Assembly (NCBI GenBank): GCA_039654915.1
Contig: CM077596.1
Location: 51,024,501 to 51,088,500, forward strand
Reading direction: 5' to 3'
Source of the DNA: Aquilaria yunnanensis
Lineage: Eukaryota > Streptophyta > Magnoliopsida > Malvales > Thymelaeaceae
Length of the DNA stretch: 64,000 bases
Positions 34,873 to 45,261 of the stretch are shown here, in pieces. The translations under genes and the position numbers were made by a program. The notes beneath the pieces were generated by a model. The model had not been told where the DNA came from. It was given only the letters and a program-made list of their open reading frames with translations, and made no database searches. Every line of letters begins with the position of its first letter. The stretch's first letter is position 1.

Positions 34873-37800
34873 ATGGCGGAAGTTGTACTCATTGGTGCTT
34901 CAAGGATGATGATATCCGGGGCGAAGAATGCTGTGTTCGAGCTGGTAAAACTGCGGTGGATTTTCGACGACAAGGTCCAGGAACTCCAACTCTTCCTGCG
35001 TATGATCGAAGCTTTTCTGTACGATGCTGAGACGAAATCGACCAACCCACCTGTCATGGAGTGGCTCCGGTGGCTTGCTGATGGCGCTTCCCGGGCCCAA
35101 GATGTGTTAGCTGAGCTCGCTTATGAAGCCAAGCGGATTGAGCTACGAGTCAACAATCGATGGGGAGGAAAGCTCATTAACAGCTTCTCTTCCCACAATC
35201 CTACCATTTTCCGCTTGAGGATGGCTTATAAGGTTAAGAGTGTAACCAAGTCGCTGGACAAGATCTGCAGCAAGGGCACCGGATTGGGCCTCCAAAACAG
35301 GGGGCAGCTGGTTTCCGCTCCTGCATCCTCATCAAGGCTCCAGGAGACTCATGCTTTTCTCGGTGATCCGGAACTAGTTGTCCCAAGAGAGGTTGCTGTT
35401 TCTGAAGTTGTAAATAGGTTGATTAGTTCATCAAACACCTCACGTCGCCTCGGCGTTGTGTCTATTGTGGGGATGGCCGGCTTTAGAAAGACGACTTTAG
35501 CCAAAATGGTTTTGGAAGATGAGCGCGTGAACAACCTGTTCGACAAGAGACAACAGTTATGGGTGTGCGTTTCTGAGACCTTTAATGATAAGGTGATCCT
35601 AATTAAAATGTTGGGGTGTTTTACCTGTGACCCTATTGCTTCGTTTGAAAGCTTAAACCTGCAGGGCTTAGTTATGAAGCTCAAAAAGGAGTTACAAGAG
35701 AAGACATACCTTCTGGTGCTTGATGATGTGTGGAACAAGGACACTAAAGAATGGGATAGTTTGATGGAGTGTTTGAGAGGAATAAATCAGAAAAATAAAA
35801 CTACCATTCTGGCAACTGCTCGAGATATGGAGGTGGCATCAACTATGGGTTCTCTCCCGGAATTTATATATGAAGTTCCCATATTGGAGGATGATCAGTG
35901 TTGGTCTATAATCAAAGCAAAATCATTTGGCATATCATCTGAAATCCCTTGCAATTTAGAAATCATTGGAAGAAGTATTGCGGAAAAGTGCAAAGGTGTG
36001 GCCTTGGTTGCAAGTGTCATTGGAGGAACCATGCGCAAAGATAGGACAGAGCGAGGATGGTCATCAATTCAAAATAGTGATTTATGGAACTCTTTGGAAA
36101 GTAACGAAGATATTCTCCGTATATTACGATTGAGTTATGACCACTTGGGTTCACCATATTTGAAGCTATGTTTTGTATTCTGCTCCTTATTTCCTGAAGA
36201 TTCTCTTCTATTCAGAGAGGAACTAATTCAGCTCTGGATAGCTGCAGGTTTTCTTCATCCATCTCTAGCAGATCATTGTAATACAGCATGGGATACAGGC
36301 GACAAGTATTTCAAAGACTTAGTATCAAATTCATTGTTCCAAGATGTGGAAATGGATTTTTATGGCAACATCAAGACGTGCAAGATGCATGATTTGGTAC
36401 ACAGTCTTGCAAGATCTCTTTTAGGGGCTGCAATCTTGACGACAGATACGAGTTCTTCTAGAGATGTCTCTTTTATTCGTCGTTTGAATATTATTGGAGA
36501 AAAAAGTAATCTAGCCTATAGACTAGCAAAAGTTGATGCTCCAAATCTACGCTCTCTATTTTCCAACTTTGATGTTTTTTGCCATATGTCGAAGAAGTGC
36601 AGAAGATTGAGAACTCTGAAATTATACAAAGCTACAGGTGCAGATAAATTACCAGAGTCAATAAAAGAATTGAAGCATTTGAAATACTTCGACATTTCGG
36701 GAACTCAAATTGAAAGTCTGCCAAGGTCTTTCACTGAACTCTTGAACTTGCAAACTTTAAGAGTCACAGGGTGTGAAAATTTAAAAGAACTTCCAAAGCA
36801 TATGGAAAACTTGGTTGAATTGTCACATCTTTATATTGACAAGGAGTCGCTCATGCCAATCAACATTGGAAGATTAACAAGTTTGCAAACATTGCCATTA
36901 TTTTTTGTGGTTGCAGAAAGAGGGTGTGGAATCGAAGAGCTAGGAAGCTTAAGTCATCTTCAAGGAAAACTAGAAATACGCAGGCTTGAGAGGGTGAGAC
37001 GGAAAGAAGATGCAAGGATGGCAAAACTGCAAGAGAAGCAGGGAATATGGGAGTTGGAATTTGAATGGAGCAACGAAAGGGCAGATGTGAGACAAGATGA
37101 AGATGTGTTGGAGGAGCTACAACCTCACTCAAAATTGAAAGGTTTGCGGATTAGAAACTACGGAGGGTGCAATTTCCCATCCTGGCTTCCCAGCACGAGT
37201 TTGACTATGTTGAAATTGGACTCTTGCTCCAACTGTGTGAAGCTTCCAAGCCTCGGTCACCTACCCAACTTAACCTATCTTTGTATCAAAGGACTGAGTG
37301 GAGTAAAATTGATTGATGCTGATTTTTATGGGAACGGAAATTTTTCGGCTCTAAAAGAATTTAAATTAAAGGACATGAGAAGCTTGGAAGAGTGGTTTGA
37401 CGCAACCAGAAGGGACTTGTTTCCTTCCCTTGAGAAGCTGAGTATCTGTCGCTGTGGCAACTTAAGAAGCATCCAACTGACAAATGAGCTCTGCCCTGTC
37501 ACACATTTGAAATTAGACTCTTGCTCCAAGTGTGTGAAGCTTCCAAGCCTCGGGCACCTACCCAACTTAACCCATCTTTTTATCAATGGACTGAGTGGAG
37601 TGAAATTGATTGATGCTGATTTTTACGGGAATGGAAATTTTCCGGCTCTAAAAGAATTTGAATTATGGGACATGGAAAGCTTGGAAGAGTGGTTTGACGC
37701 AACCAGAAGGGACTTGTTTCCTTCCCTTGAGAAGTTGACTCTCTGTGACTGTCACAAATTAAGGAGCATCCAATTGACAAATGATCTCCCATGTCTTAAA

Positions 37801-38814
37801 ACGCTCACGTGTAGGTCTTTAGGTGTCAGTCACATACCTCCTGGTCTGTTTTCCAGCAAGTGCTTGAGAGAGTTGGGGATATATTTTTGTAACAAGTTGA
37901 AATTGACAAGTGGACTGCAACACTGCACTTCCCTACAGAGTTTGGTGTTAAGGGGCTGTTATGAAATGTCTTCAGAACTTGAATGTCTCGGAAGTTTGAA
38001 GAATTTAGTTGAGTTAGAGATTCATGGATGTAATAATATCGTATGGGACAAGATTCCAGAGACAAGCTTGGGCTGCCTCACCCATTTAAAAAGATCATCG
38101 TTTGATTTCGGGTACTTACCGTTTAATTTCGGGTGCTCATACAAGGCACCAGAGTTGCCTCCATGCTTCACTTCCATCCATCACTTGCATGGGTCACTCA
38201 TCGAGTTGAAGCTTTTTGGAGGACCTAATATAAAGTCTCTGCCACATCAAATGCAGGAGCTCACTAATCTTCAAGAATTGGAGGTTAATTCGTTTGGTGG
38301 ATTGGAAACTTTGCCGCAGTGGTTCGGGAACCTTTCTTCATTGGAGAAACTCCAGATTGATGACTGCACAAAGTTGAGGAATTTGTCACCTCTTAAGGCA
38401 ATGCGATCACTGACGCATTTAACGTTGGAGTTTGGCGAGGAAATCCCTCAATACTTTGATTCTATCCACCAAAGCATGCCTTCCTCCCTCAAAGAATTGA
38501 CTCTGTGGGGATTTGGGTGCAGCACTCTACCACCTCAAATACAACACTTAACTACTCTTGAAGTCTTGGAGATAAATCACTTTGATGCAATTGAAGATTT
38601 GCCTGAGTGGCTAGGAAACCTCTCCTCTCTCCAACGACTTGATATTGAATGTTGTGGAAGGCTGAGTAAGCTGCCATCACAGCAATCCATGCTACGTCTC
38701 TCCAATCTCAAATCTATACGCATCTTCGCTTGCGGAAACATGTCGCGAATATGCGTCGAAGGAAGCATCGAGTGGTCCAAGATTTCCCACATTCCAGACA
38801 TCTTGATTGTGTAA
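34873..38814 (+). CDS. CC-NB-ARC-LRR (CNL) resistance-type protein, 1313 aa, single exon
   Basis: Intracellular immune receptor of the CNL class. Residues about 1-130 form the Rx-type coiled coil, with an EDVID-like AQDVLAELAYEAKR. NB-ARC: P-loop GMAGFRKTT at 200-208, kinase-2 YLLVLDDVW near 278-286, RNBS-B TILATAR near 315, GLPL region as CKGVALVASVIGG near 372, RNBS-D CFVFCSLFPED near 433, MHD at 505-507 (KMHDLVHSLA). LRRs fill about 560-1300 and end in the typical SKISHIPDILIV. Length fits large CNLs. The ATG at 34873 follows AAAAA and starts the canonical MAEVV. Odd points: Arg205 replaces the invariant Walker A Gly, GLPL reads GVAL, and residues about 778-876 are repeated at 877-975. The long uninterrupted frame among dead elements suggests it is young or selected. 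ATP-binding ability is doubtful. Confidence 0.93.
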   Translation: MAEVVLIGASRMMISGAKNAVFELVKLRWIFDDKVQELQLFLRMIEAFLYDAETKSTNPPVMEWLRWLADGASRAQDVLAELAYEAKRIELRVNNRWGGKLINSFSSHNPTIFRLRMAYKVKSVTKSLDKICSKGTGLGLQNRGQLVSAPASSSRLQETHAFLGDPELVVPREVAVSEVVNRLISSSNTSRRLGVVSIVGMAGFRKTTLAKMVLEDERVNNLFDKRQQLWVCVSETFNDKVILIKMLGCFTCDPIASFESLNLQGLVMKLKKELQEKTYLLVLDDVWNKDTKEWDSLMECLRGINQKNKTTILATARDMEVASTMGSLPEFIYEVPILEDDQCWSIIKAKSFGISSEIPCNLEIIGRSIAEKCKGVALVASVIGGTMRKDRTERGWSSIQNSDLWNSLESNEDILRILRLSYDHLGSPYLKLCFVFCSLFPEDSLLFREELIQLWIAAGFLHPSLADHCNTAWDTGDKYFKDLVSNSLFQDVEMDFYGNIKTCKMHDLVHSLARSLLGAAILTTDTSSSRDVSFIRRLNIIGEKSNLAYRLAKVDAPNLRSLFSNFDVFCHMSKKCRRLRTLKLYKATGADKLPESIKELKHLKYFDISGTQIESLPRSFTELLNLQTLRVTGCENLKELPKHMENLVELSHLYIDKESLMPINIGRLTSLQTLPLFFVVAERGCGIEELGSLSHLQGKLEIRRLERVRRKEDARMAKLQEKQGIWELEFEWSNERADVRQDEDVLEELQPHSKLKGLRIRNYGGCNFPSWLPSTSLTMLKLDSCSNCVKLPSLGHLPNLTYLCIKGLSGVKLIDADFYGNGNFSALKEFKLKDMRSLEEWFDATRRDLFPSLEKLSICRCGNLRSIQLTNELCPVTHLKLDSCSKCVKLPSLGHLPNLTHLFINGLSGVKLIDADFYGNGNFPALKEFELWDMESLEEWFDATRRDLFPSLEKLTLCDCHKLRSIQLTNDLPCLKTLTCRSLGVSHIPPGLFSSKCLRELGIYFCNKLKLTSGLQHCTSLQSLVLRGCYEMSSELECLGSLKNLVELEIHGCNNIVWDKIPETSLGCLTHLKRSSFDFGYLPFNFGCSYKAPELPPCFTSIHHLHGSLIELKLFGGPNIKSLPHQMQELTNLQELEVNSFGGLETLPQWFGNLSSLEKLQIDDCTKLRNLSPLKAMRSLTHLTLEFGEEIPQYFDSIHQSMPSSLKELTLWGFGCSTLPPQIQHLTTLEVLEINHFDAIEDLPEWLGNLSSLQRLDIECCGRLSKLPSQQSMLRLSNLKSIRIFACGNMSRICVEGSIEWSKISHIPDILIV
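37207..37800 (+). repeat. 297-bp in-frame tandem duplication within the LRR region
   Basis: LKLDSCSNCVKLPSLGHL at 37210 recurs as LKLDSCSKCVKLPSLGHL at 37507, and the similarity runs to RSIQLTN in both. Spacing is 297 bp, or 99 codons. A few amino acid changes cluster at LRR surface positions. Confidence 0.92.
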
Positions 38815-40553
38815 TTGCTGATTCCTGTAAGTCTCAGATCACAGATAACTGATCGTCTGTTTATGCACTTTGAATCCAAGCTCTGCCCTTATTTAAATCT
38901 CATTAATTTATATGCTTTGCTCGAAATCTCACCAATTGTTTTGAACTCATCTTGCGAGGCACTACCTTCTCTGGCTACTCAAACTCAAACCATGATAATT
39001 CAATAAATGAAATTAGTGAAATTCAGAAAGTTTTCCTTTTTGTTTTTTCGGTATTGCTAGCATGCTGACTGAAGTTGGCCAGGTACTTTGAAGGGCGTAA
39101 GAGTATGTTAACGTTTCAACTGATGAATGGGACTTGTTGGATCATGAATTAGAGAAAAATTAGCTTTTATGGTGCTACAAGGCATAAAACCAAGCCTTAC
39201 CTGCTAAAACAGCAGGAAATCTGTCAAAATTTGGCAGATTTGGAACCTTTAAGGAAAAAAAGGGCTCAAATCAACTCCAAATGGGTTGAAAATTTGTAGG
39301 AACCTAGTATTTGATAAATGAAAACTCGTTGGAAGTGGAAAAATTAAATTTAGATTTATGATTAAGAAGTTTTGTCATATCTGAAGTTATTATCAGTTAC
39401 TGAATGAAGAGTGAATGGGTTTGATGTTGCAGTTTTGTTTACTCTTGTGCAAAAGATGTACAACTTAGTTGATAATGATTTATAAGTTAAAATTACCTGT
39501 TAAAAGTCTTAGCTAACTAAAATGTTTGTTGAATTTATTGATCTGCCATAACTACTGCTGCATTTTGCTGTAAAATACAGTCCCACTAATGTTCAAATTA
39601 GAGTGACCTGATATAAAAATTGGTCCAAAAAGTATGAAAGTATTGTATTAAAACCTGTGGGAAGCGGTGCCTCTGTGTTTGCCTTGATAAAGAAAAAGGT
39701 TTGACGACAGAATGACTTGACAGCTGAATTAGTCAGTAATATGCAAAGCTGATGTATCACTGGTGTTATATTGTTTTGCAAGTCACTAAATAATCTAAAT
39801 TTCATTTATATAGTTGATAATCGAGGAATTAATTGTCATGGGGTGTAACAAGTTCTCTTTTTTACTGGAATAGGCGATTTTCAATCAGACTTGGAAACTG
39901 CTTTAGGGCTACAGGCATAGGAAGCAAGTGGAGCATGGGAAAGAAAAGAAGAAGAAAGGCGAAAGGCGAATGTATGATATCTGACGTAAGTGTGTAAGAC
40001 TAAGTGTTGTCCTTGACCTTGGAAGGACATGTTTATCAGTGTGGCAAAGTGTGGTTTCTTGGAAGATTTCGTGCTTGGCTTGCAGTTGTGTTCAGATTTG
40101 TAGTGAAATTGCATTTCTGTTGTTGGTTTCAATGTTAGCATTTGTGTTATTCTGGTGCACTTTCTAAAACTTTTCCGCTTTAATTTTAGCATTCATGTGG
40201 TTAGGTTCTATCTTTTTACTGTAGAACATGAAATGTATCAGCATGGATACACATTTGGTGTTCCTTGGCATGTTGTTTCTATTGTTTTGTCTGAACAAGG
40301 ACAGATATGCTTGAAACAACCCCAAATTCTTCAGCACAACAAGTGAGTTTCGTCAGCAGATTGGAGAGCGCATAAAAGATCATCGTATGATTAGATATGA
40401 AGTTTTTCACTATTTGGTCCTGGTGGTCAGGTGGTGGTAGCAAGTTCGCAATTGAGAAGGGTTGCTAACCAAAGGTAGGTACTCAATTGAAGTTTATATG
40501 TAAGAATTAGGCCTTTAGATGCGTTTAGCCCCATAATAAATGTACTTCAAGCG
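38680..40553. repeat. Duplicated segment, copy A left part (NLR 3' end and downstream)
   Basis: From the last 130 bp of the NLR onward the sequence aligns with 48055-49990 in the same order (TCCATGCTACG, GAGTGGTCCAAGATTTC, GGCATAAA, TTGGCAGATTTGGAAC, TTGTAGGAACC, TTTTGTCTGAACA). A GTAAGTC soon after the stop is kept in both copies and could be a 3'-UTR splice donor. No other gene is recognised here. Confidence 0.85.
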
Positions 40554-40558
40554 CTTAG

Positions 40559-40801
40559 GGTGAAGCATTTTGACTGTTTATTTTTACTTTGCTGTTAATA
40601 ACGGTAGTCCTAGACTTTAGGCAGGACTGTTGTTTTTGTTAAGATTTGATCCTAGCCATTAACCACGTTTAGGATAATGTTCAACGTGGGGTTTTTTTCT
40701 CAGTCAGGGGCTTTTAAATGCCTTGGCTTGCTATTCAATAAATCAATGCTTCAGAGCTCAAACATTGCAACTTTCGTACTTGTTCCTGAAGCATTCTAAG
40801 A
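40559..40801 (+). repeat. Copia D 5' LTR
   Basis: Matches 45025-45261 with several substitutions and small indels (for example the extra bases near 40665-40680). Confidence 0.88.
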
Positions 40802-40859
40802 GTGTAGCATCAGAGCCATATACGGTCTGACTGAGTGAAAGAAAAGAGAGGAGGAAGTG

Positions 40860-41790
40860 ATGGCCTCGTCTGTAGACGAAACTTTCGTTCAACCAACCAT
40901 CCCTAAATTTGATGGTCATTATGACCATTGGTTGATGTTGATGGAGAATTTCCTACTATCAAAGGAATATTGGAACCTTGTGGAAGAAGGAATTACTGCA
41001 CCAACAGAAGGTGCGGAAGCAACAACAGCTCAAGGGCGAGTAATTGACGATCAAAAGCTGAGGAACCTGAAGGTAAAGAATTACCTATTCCAGGCAATTG
41101 ATAGAACTATTCTAGAGACGATCCTATACAAGAGCACATCAAAAGCAATCTGTGATTCCATGAAACAGAAGTACCAGGGATCAACCAAAGTCAAACGAGT
41201 TTAATTGCAATCGCTATGAAGAGAATTCGAAATTCTGAGCATGAAAGAAGGTGAACAAGTAGATTATTTTGCAAGATCACTGATGATTGCAAATAAGATG
41301 AAGGCACATGGAGAAAAAACAGAGCAGAATGTGGTCATTGAAAAGATTCTAAGGTCGATGAGTCCTTGTTACAACTATGTGGTGTGTTCCATTGAGGAGT
41401 CAAACGATGTTACCACCATGAGTATTGATGAGCTTCAAAGCAGTCTTCTTGTCCATGAGCAAAGAACGCAAGGATAGCTAGAGGAAGAACAACTTCTGAA
41501 GGTCACAAATGAAGAGAAAGCTGGTGGTTATAGATGTGAAGGAAGGAGCAGAGCTCGAGGAAACTTTAGAGGAAGAGGTCGAGGGAGAGGTAGACAACCT
41601 TTCTCCAGAGAATTTGTTGAATGCTTTAAATGCCATAAACTAGGGCATTTTCAATATGAATGTCCTAATTTGGAGAAGGGTGAAACTATGTGGAGATGGA
41701 AGAGAAGGAAGAAATGCTATTGATGTCCTACACTAAAAAAGATGGCTCGAACAAAGAGAATATATAATTTCTAGACTCTGGTTGCAGTAA
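40860..41790 (+). pseudogene. Copia D gag and protease start
   Basis: An ATG at 40860 opens a gag of the UBN2 type (IPKFDGHYDHWLMLMENFL). Stops at 41202-41204 and 41475-41477 break it. A zinc knuckle CFKCHKLGHFQYECP lies at about 41625, and the protease motif LDSGCSNHMC at about 41770. Integrase does not follow. Confidence 0.85.
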
Positions 41791-42130
41791 CCACATGTGC
41801 GAGGGAATCTCGCTTACCCTAATGTAGGGTGCTCCAAGGATCTTAAGATATTCAGGATTTAATAATCCTGCTCTTAATTGTAAATAGCTAAGCTAATACT
41901 TGCATTATTTAAAACTTTATATGCTACTAGTTAATTATCCTATGACATGAATAAATGCGTGCTTAACTACGGCATTTGGAAAAGAAGTAATAAACCTGGA
42001 AGATCAGATGGAGACGAAATCGAGAGCCCAGTTCAAGGGAGGAACAACCCAGCTTAATGGAGAAACAATCCAGTTCAAGGCAGGAACAAAAGCGAGTTAG
42101 TCTGATGGAAAGATTATGTAACAGGTGATG
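41791..42130 (+). other. Deletion region of Copia D (integrase missing)
   Basis: About 340 bp without Copia homology join the protease start to the linker before reverse transcriptase. GAG-pre-integrase and integrase, normally over 1 kb, are absent. Confidence 0.6.
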
Positions 42131-44960
42131 GGTTGTCAGAAGCAGAAAATGAGGTACAGAATTTAGTGATGTTCGCCACGTTTGAAGATCCTGTCACATT
42201 TGAAGAAGCTATGAAAAGCTCAAAGTGGAGGGAAGCAATGGAAATGAAGATCAAGGCAATCGAAGAAAATGACACTTGGGAGCTAACAATCCTACCACAA
42301 GGAGCAAAAAGAATTGGAGTAAAACAGATCTACAAGACCAAACTGTTGGCTTTGTTCTAAAGAAAACTTTAATTTTGATGATGACAAATAATTTGTGTCA
42401 ATATTTTTAATCTCACTTGTTTGGTCAAAATAAGGTTAATTGAAATTATGCTTAAATTCCAAGTGTGTTAAGTGTTTATCAAATAAATATGTTTTAGAAG
42501 TATTAAGGAAAAATTGTCTTTGAAAAGAAATTAGTAAGTTATTAACTTAGGTTAATGTTTGAATCAAGTTTTGATTTCCAAATGACAAGTGTTTTGGAGT
42601 GGTTTTAAGTTTAACCCATTAAAGTCACAGCTTAACAGGTATGTGTTTTACCTAAGTTTAGCTTGCTCCCAAGTTTTACACGTTAACACGTTAAACTGGG
42701 TTAATTCGAAGAATAAGTTTCCTGTAACTTTTCAAAGCTTCAGCTGATGTGTTAAGACTCAAATTTAACCTGTTAAGTTGAAGTCTGAAGGCTTGGGTTC
42801 AAATTCTACAAGTGGCGCGTTTTAAGTCAAAGTTTCAAATGGAGCTCGGGCGAATCAGAAAATGCCACCTGTGCACATCTGCCGCGCATTAAATGCGCTG
42901 TCCCCTGTTGCTTTTGACCGTTGGAGAGAGAAGCTGAGTTTAACAGGTTAAACTCAGAACTTAATTCGAAATCTGGAACTGCTGCGTTTTTCATGTAAAA
43001 CAGAGCAACGGCTCTCCAGAATTTCAGGAACTTTTCCAAACTTTCCCAGCAGGTTTCCAACGTCTCTTTGGCCCCCATATGAGTATAAAAACATGGAGAA
43101 ACACTTTGGAAACAACTCTTGGCAACTAGAAAAGAGATTTAATCTTCAAAAAGCTTGAGTTTGAGAAATGCTAAGAGAATGAGCTATCACTTGTTTATCT
43201 AGCTTTGAGAGCTTCTATTGTTCTTACCACTTTGTAATCTTGTAAACACCATTTTGTGAAGATTGAGTTGGTGAGGTTTCTAGTTAGCCTCTAGGAAAAC
43301 TAGTGAGGAAAAGGGTGTTGGTAAGGTTTCTAGTTAGCCTTTAGGAAACTAGTGATTGGTTGGGTGTGAACCTTGAAGAAAACACCATTGTAATATTGAT
43401 CAAGAAATAGTGGAGGAAATCTCAAGTGGGCAAGCTTGAGGAGAGGTCGTAGACTCCGGTTGGTGGAGTTGAACCTCTATAAATCCCGGTGCACTCTTTC
43501 CTTTATTCTCTTTTATTTACTTGCTTTATTTGTGCTTAGCATTACTTGGTTTGTTCTTGATCTTTGGTTGAGTAAATTTAGTTGTAAATTTTAATTTTGC
43601 TAAAGTATTTAAAACAACCAATTCACCCCCCCTCTTGGTTGCACTTGGGCCAACACAAACTTAATGAGAAACATGAGATAAACAAATACAAAGCTCGTCT
43701 GGTGGCAAAGGGTTACTTGCAGCAACATGGAATCGATTATAATAAAGTCTTTGCTCCGGTGGCTAGATGGGACACCATTAGACTCATTCTTGCCTTGGCA
43801 GCTCAGAGGGGTTGGTGTGTACACCAACTGGACATCAAAAGTGCATTCTTGCATGGAGAGTTAGCCGAAGATGTCTTTGTGGATCAACCATTGACTAGGG
43901 TTTCAAAAGAAGGGAGAAGAACACAAAGTTTACAAACTAAGAAAAGCATGGTATGGACTTAAACAAGCTCCTCGCTAGATTGAAGGTTACTTCATCAAAG
44001 AAGGATTTGAAACTGTTACTATGAGCATACACTTTTCGTGAAGTCTGAAGGAAGTAGCATTCTCATTGTAAGTCTCTATGTTGACGATTTAATTTTTACT
44101 ACTAACAATGAGGATATGGTTACAAGGTTTAAACAGTCCATGATGAAGGAATTTGTTATGACTGACTTGGGAAAAATGAAGTACTTCCTTGGGGTAGAAG
44201 TCCTACAGAATGATCTTGGAAGTTTCATCAATCAAAAGAAGTATGCATATGAGGTGTTAAAACGCTTTGAAATGCATGACAACAATCCAGTGACAAATCC
44301 TATTGTCCCTGGTTTTCGATTGTCGAAAGATGGAGCTGGAGCTGCTGTCAATGCAACATATTTCAAGCAAATAATAGAAAGTCATGACGGCAACAAGGGC
44401 AGATTTGATGTTCTCCGTCAGCTTAATCAGTAGATACATGGAGAAGCCAACTGAACTTCACCTACAAGCTGCGAAAAGGGTATTGAAGTACTTGAAGGGT
44501 ACTGCTGAGTTGGGGATTGCTTATAAAGGAAATGGAGAAGGGAGGCTGGTGGGATTTACAGACAGCGATTATGCAGGAGATGTTGATGATAGGAAAAGTA
44601 CGTCAGGCTATGCCTTCATACTTGGAACAGGAGCAGTCTCATGGTCATCAAAGAAGCCCGTGGTAACTCTATCAACTACAGAAGCTGAATTTATTGTAGC
44701 AGCTCATTGTGCATGTCAAGCAGTTTGGCTGAGGAGGGTGCTTGAGAAGATTGGAGATAGTCAGCAGGGAAGTACACCAATATAGAGATCTCAAATAATC
44801 CAGTTTTACATGGGAGAAGCAAACATGTGAGATTTCATTTCTTGCATGACTTAACAATCGAAGGAGTTGTTGAGTTGATGCATTGCAGCACACAAGAGCA
44901 GGTCTCAGATATTATGACAAAGCCACTCAAACTGGAGCTGTTTCTAAAGCTACGTGAGAA
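42131..44960 (+). pseudogene. Copia D reverse transcriptase and RNase H, split by a solo LTR
   Basis: The start of reverse transcriptase (FEEAMKSSKWREAMEMKIKA) ends at 42343. It resumes after the solo LTR with [20 protein letters not shown] and [12 protein letters not shown]. Stops and frameshifts follow near 43960-44037. The catalytic YVDDL is at about 44079, and RNase H motifs (DSDYAGDVDDRKSTSGY, LSTTEAEF) run to about 44785, then a shifted remnant continues to the 3' LTR. Confidence 0.88.
42344..43655. mobile_element. Solo LTR, 1312 bp, SIRE/Maximus-like Copia
   Basis: It begins TGTTGGCTTTG and ends GGGCCAACA, flanked by CAAAC (42339-42343 and 43656-43660). Removing it restores the reverse transcriptase frame of element D. 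The left part contains TTTTGATGATGACAAAT, and the right end has TTCACCCCCCCTCTTGG before GGGCCAACA. Both are words I associate with SIRE-type LTRs. No internal coding region exists. Confidence 0.88.
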
Positions 44961-45024
44961 GCTGGGCATGTGGTCAAAATTGGAGTAAACTGATTGCGTT
45001 GCAAAATCAGTTTAAGGGAGGATA

Positions 45025-45261
45025 TGTGAAGCATTTTTACTGTTTATTCTTACTTTGCTGTTAATAACGGTAGTCCTAGACTTTAGGCAGGACTGTTGTT
45101 TTTGTTAAGATTTGATCTTAGCCATTTAATGTTCAATGTGGGGTTTGTTTCTCAGTCAGGGGCTTTTAAATGCCTTAGCTTGCTATTCAATAAACCAATG
45201 CTTCAGAGCTCAAACATTGCAAATTTGCAACTTTCATACTTGTTCCTGAAGCATTCTAACA
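45025..45261 (+). repeat. Copia D 3' LTR
   Basis: Starts TGTGAAGC right after a purine-rich tract and ends TTCTAACA before the CTTAG duplication. Confidence 0.88.

Larger units (their letters stand above)
40559..45261 (+). mobile_element. Copia element D, degenerate, integrase deleted
   Basis: CTTAG flanks it (40554-40558 and 45262-45266). LTRs are 40559-40801 and 45025-45261 (TGTGAAGCATTTT...TTCTAACA; the first base of the left copy has changed to G). The primer site TAGCATCAGAGCC at 40805-40817 is a worn initiator-tRNA-Met site, and the polypurine tract AAGGGAGGA precedes the right LTR. The element is absent from the paralogous copy near 49960, so it inserted after the segmental duplication or only in this copy. 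A solo LTR is nested inside. Confidence 0.9.

Noticed and set aside
42827..43078. 83-aa open frame on the minus strand
   Set aside because: It lies inside the SIRE-like solo LTR, has no domain, and is in a region known to be non-coding in this class.
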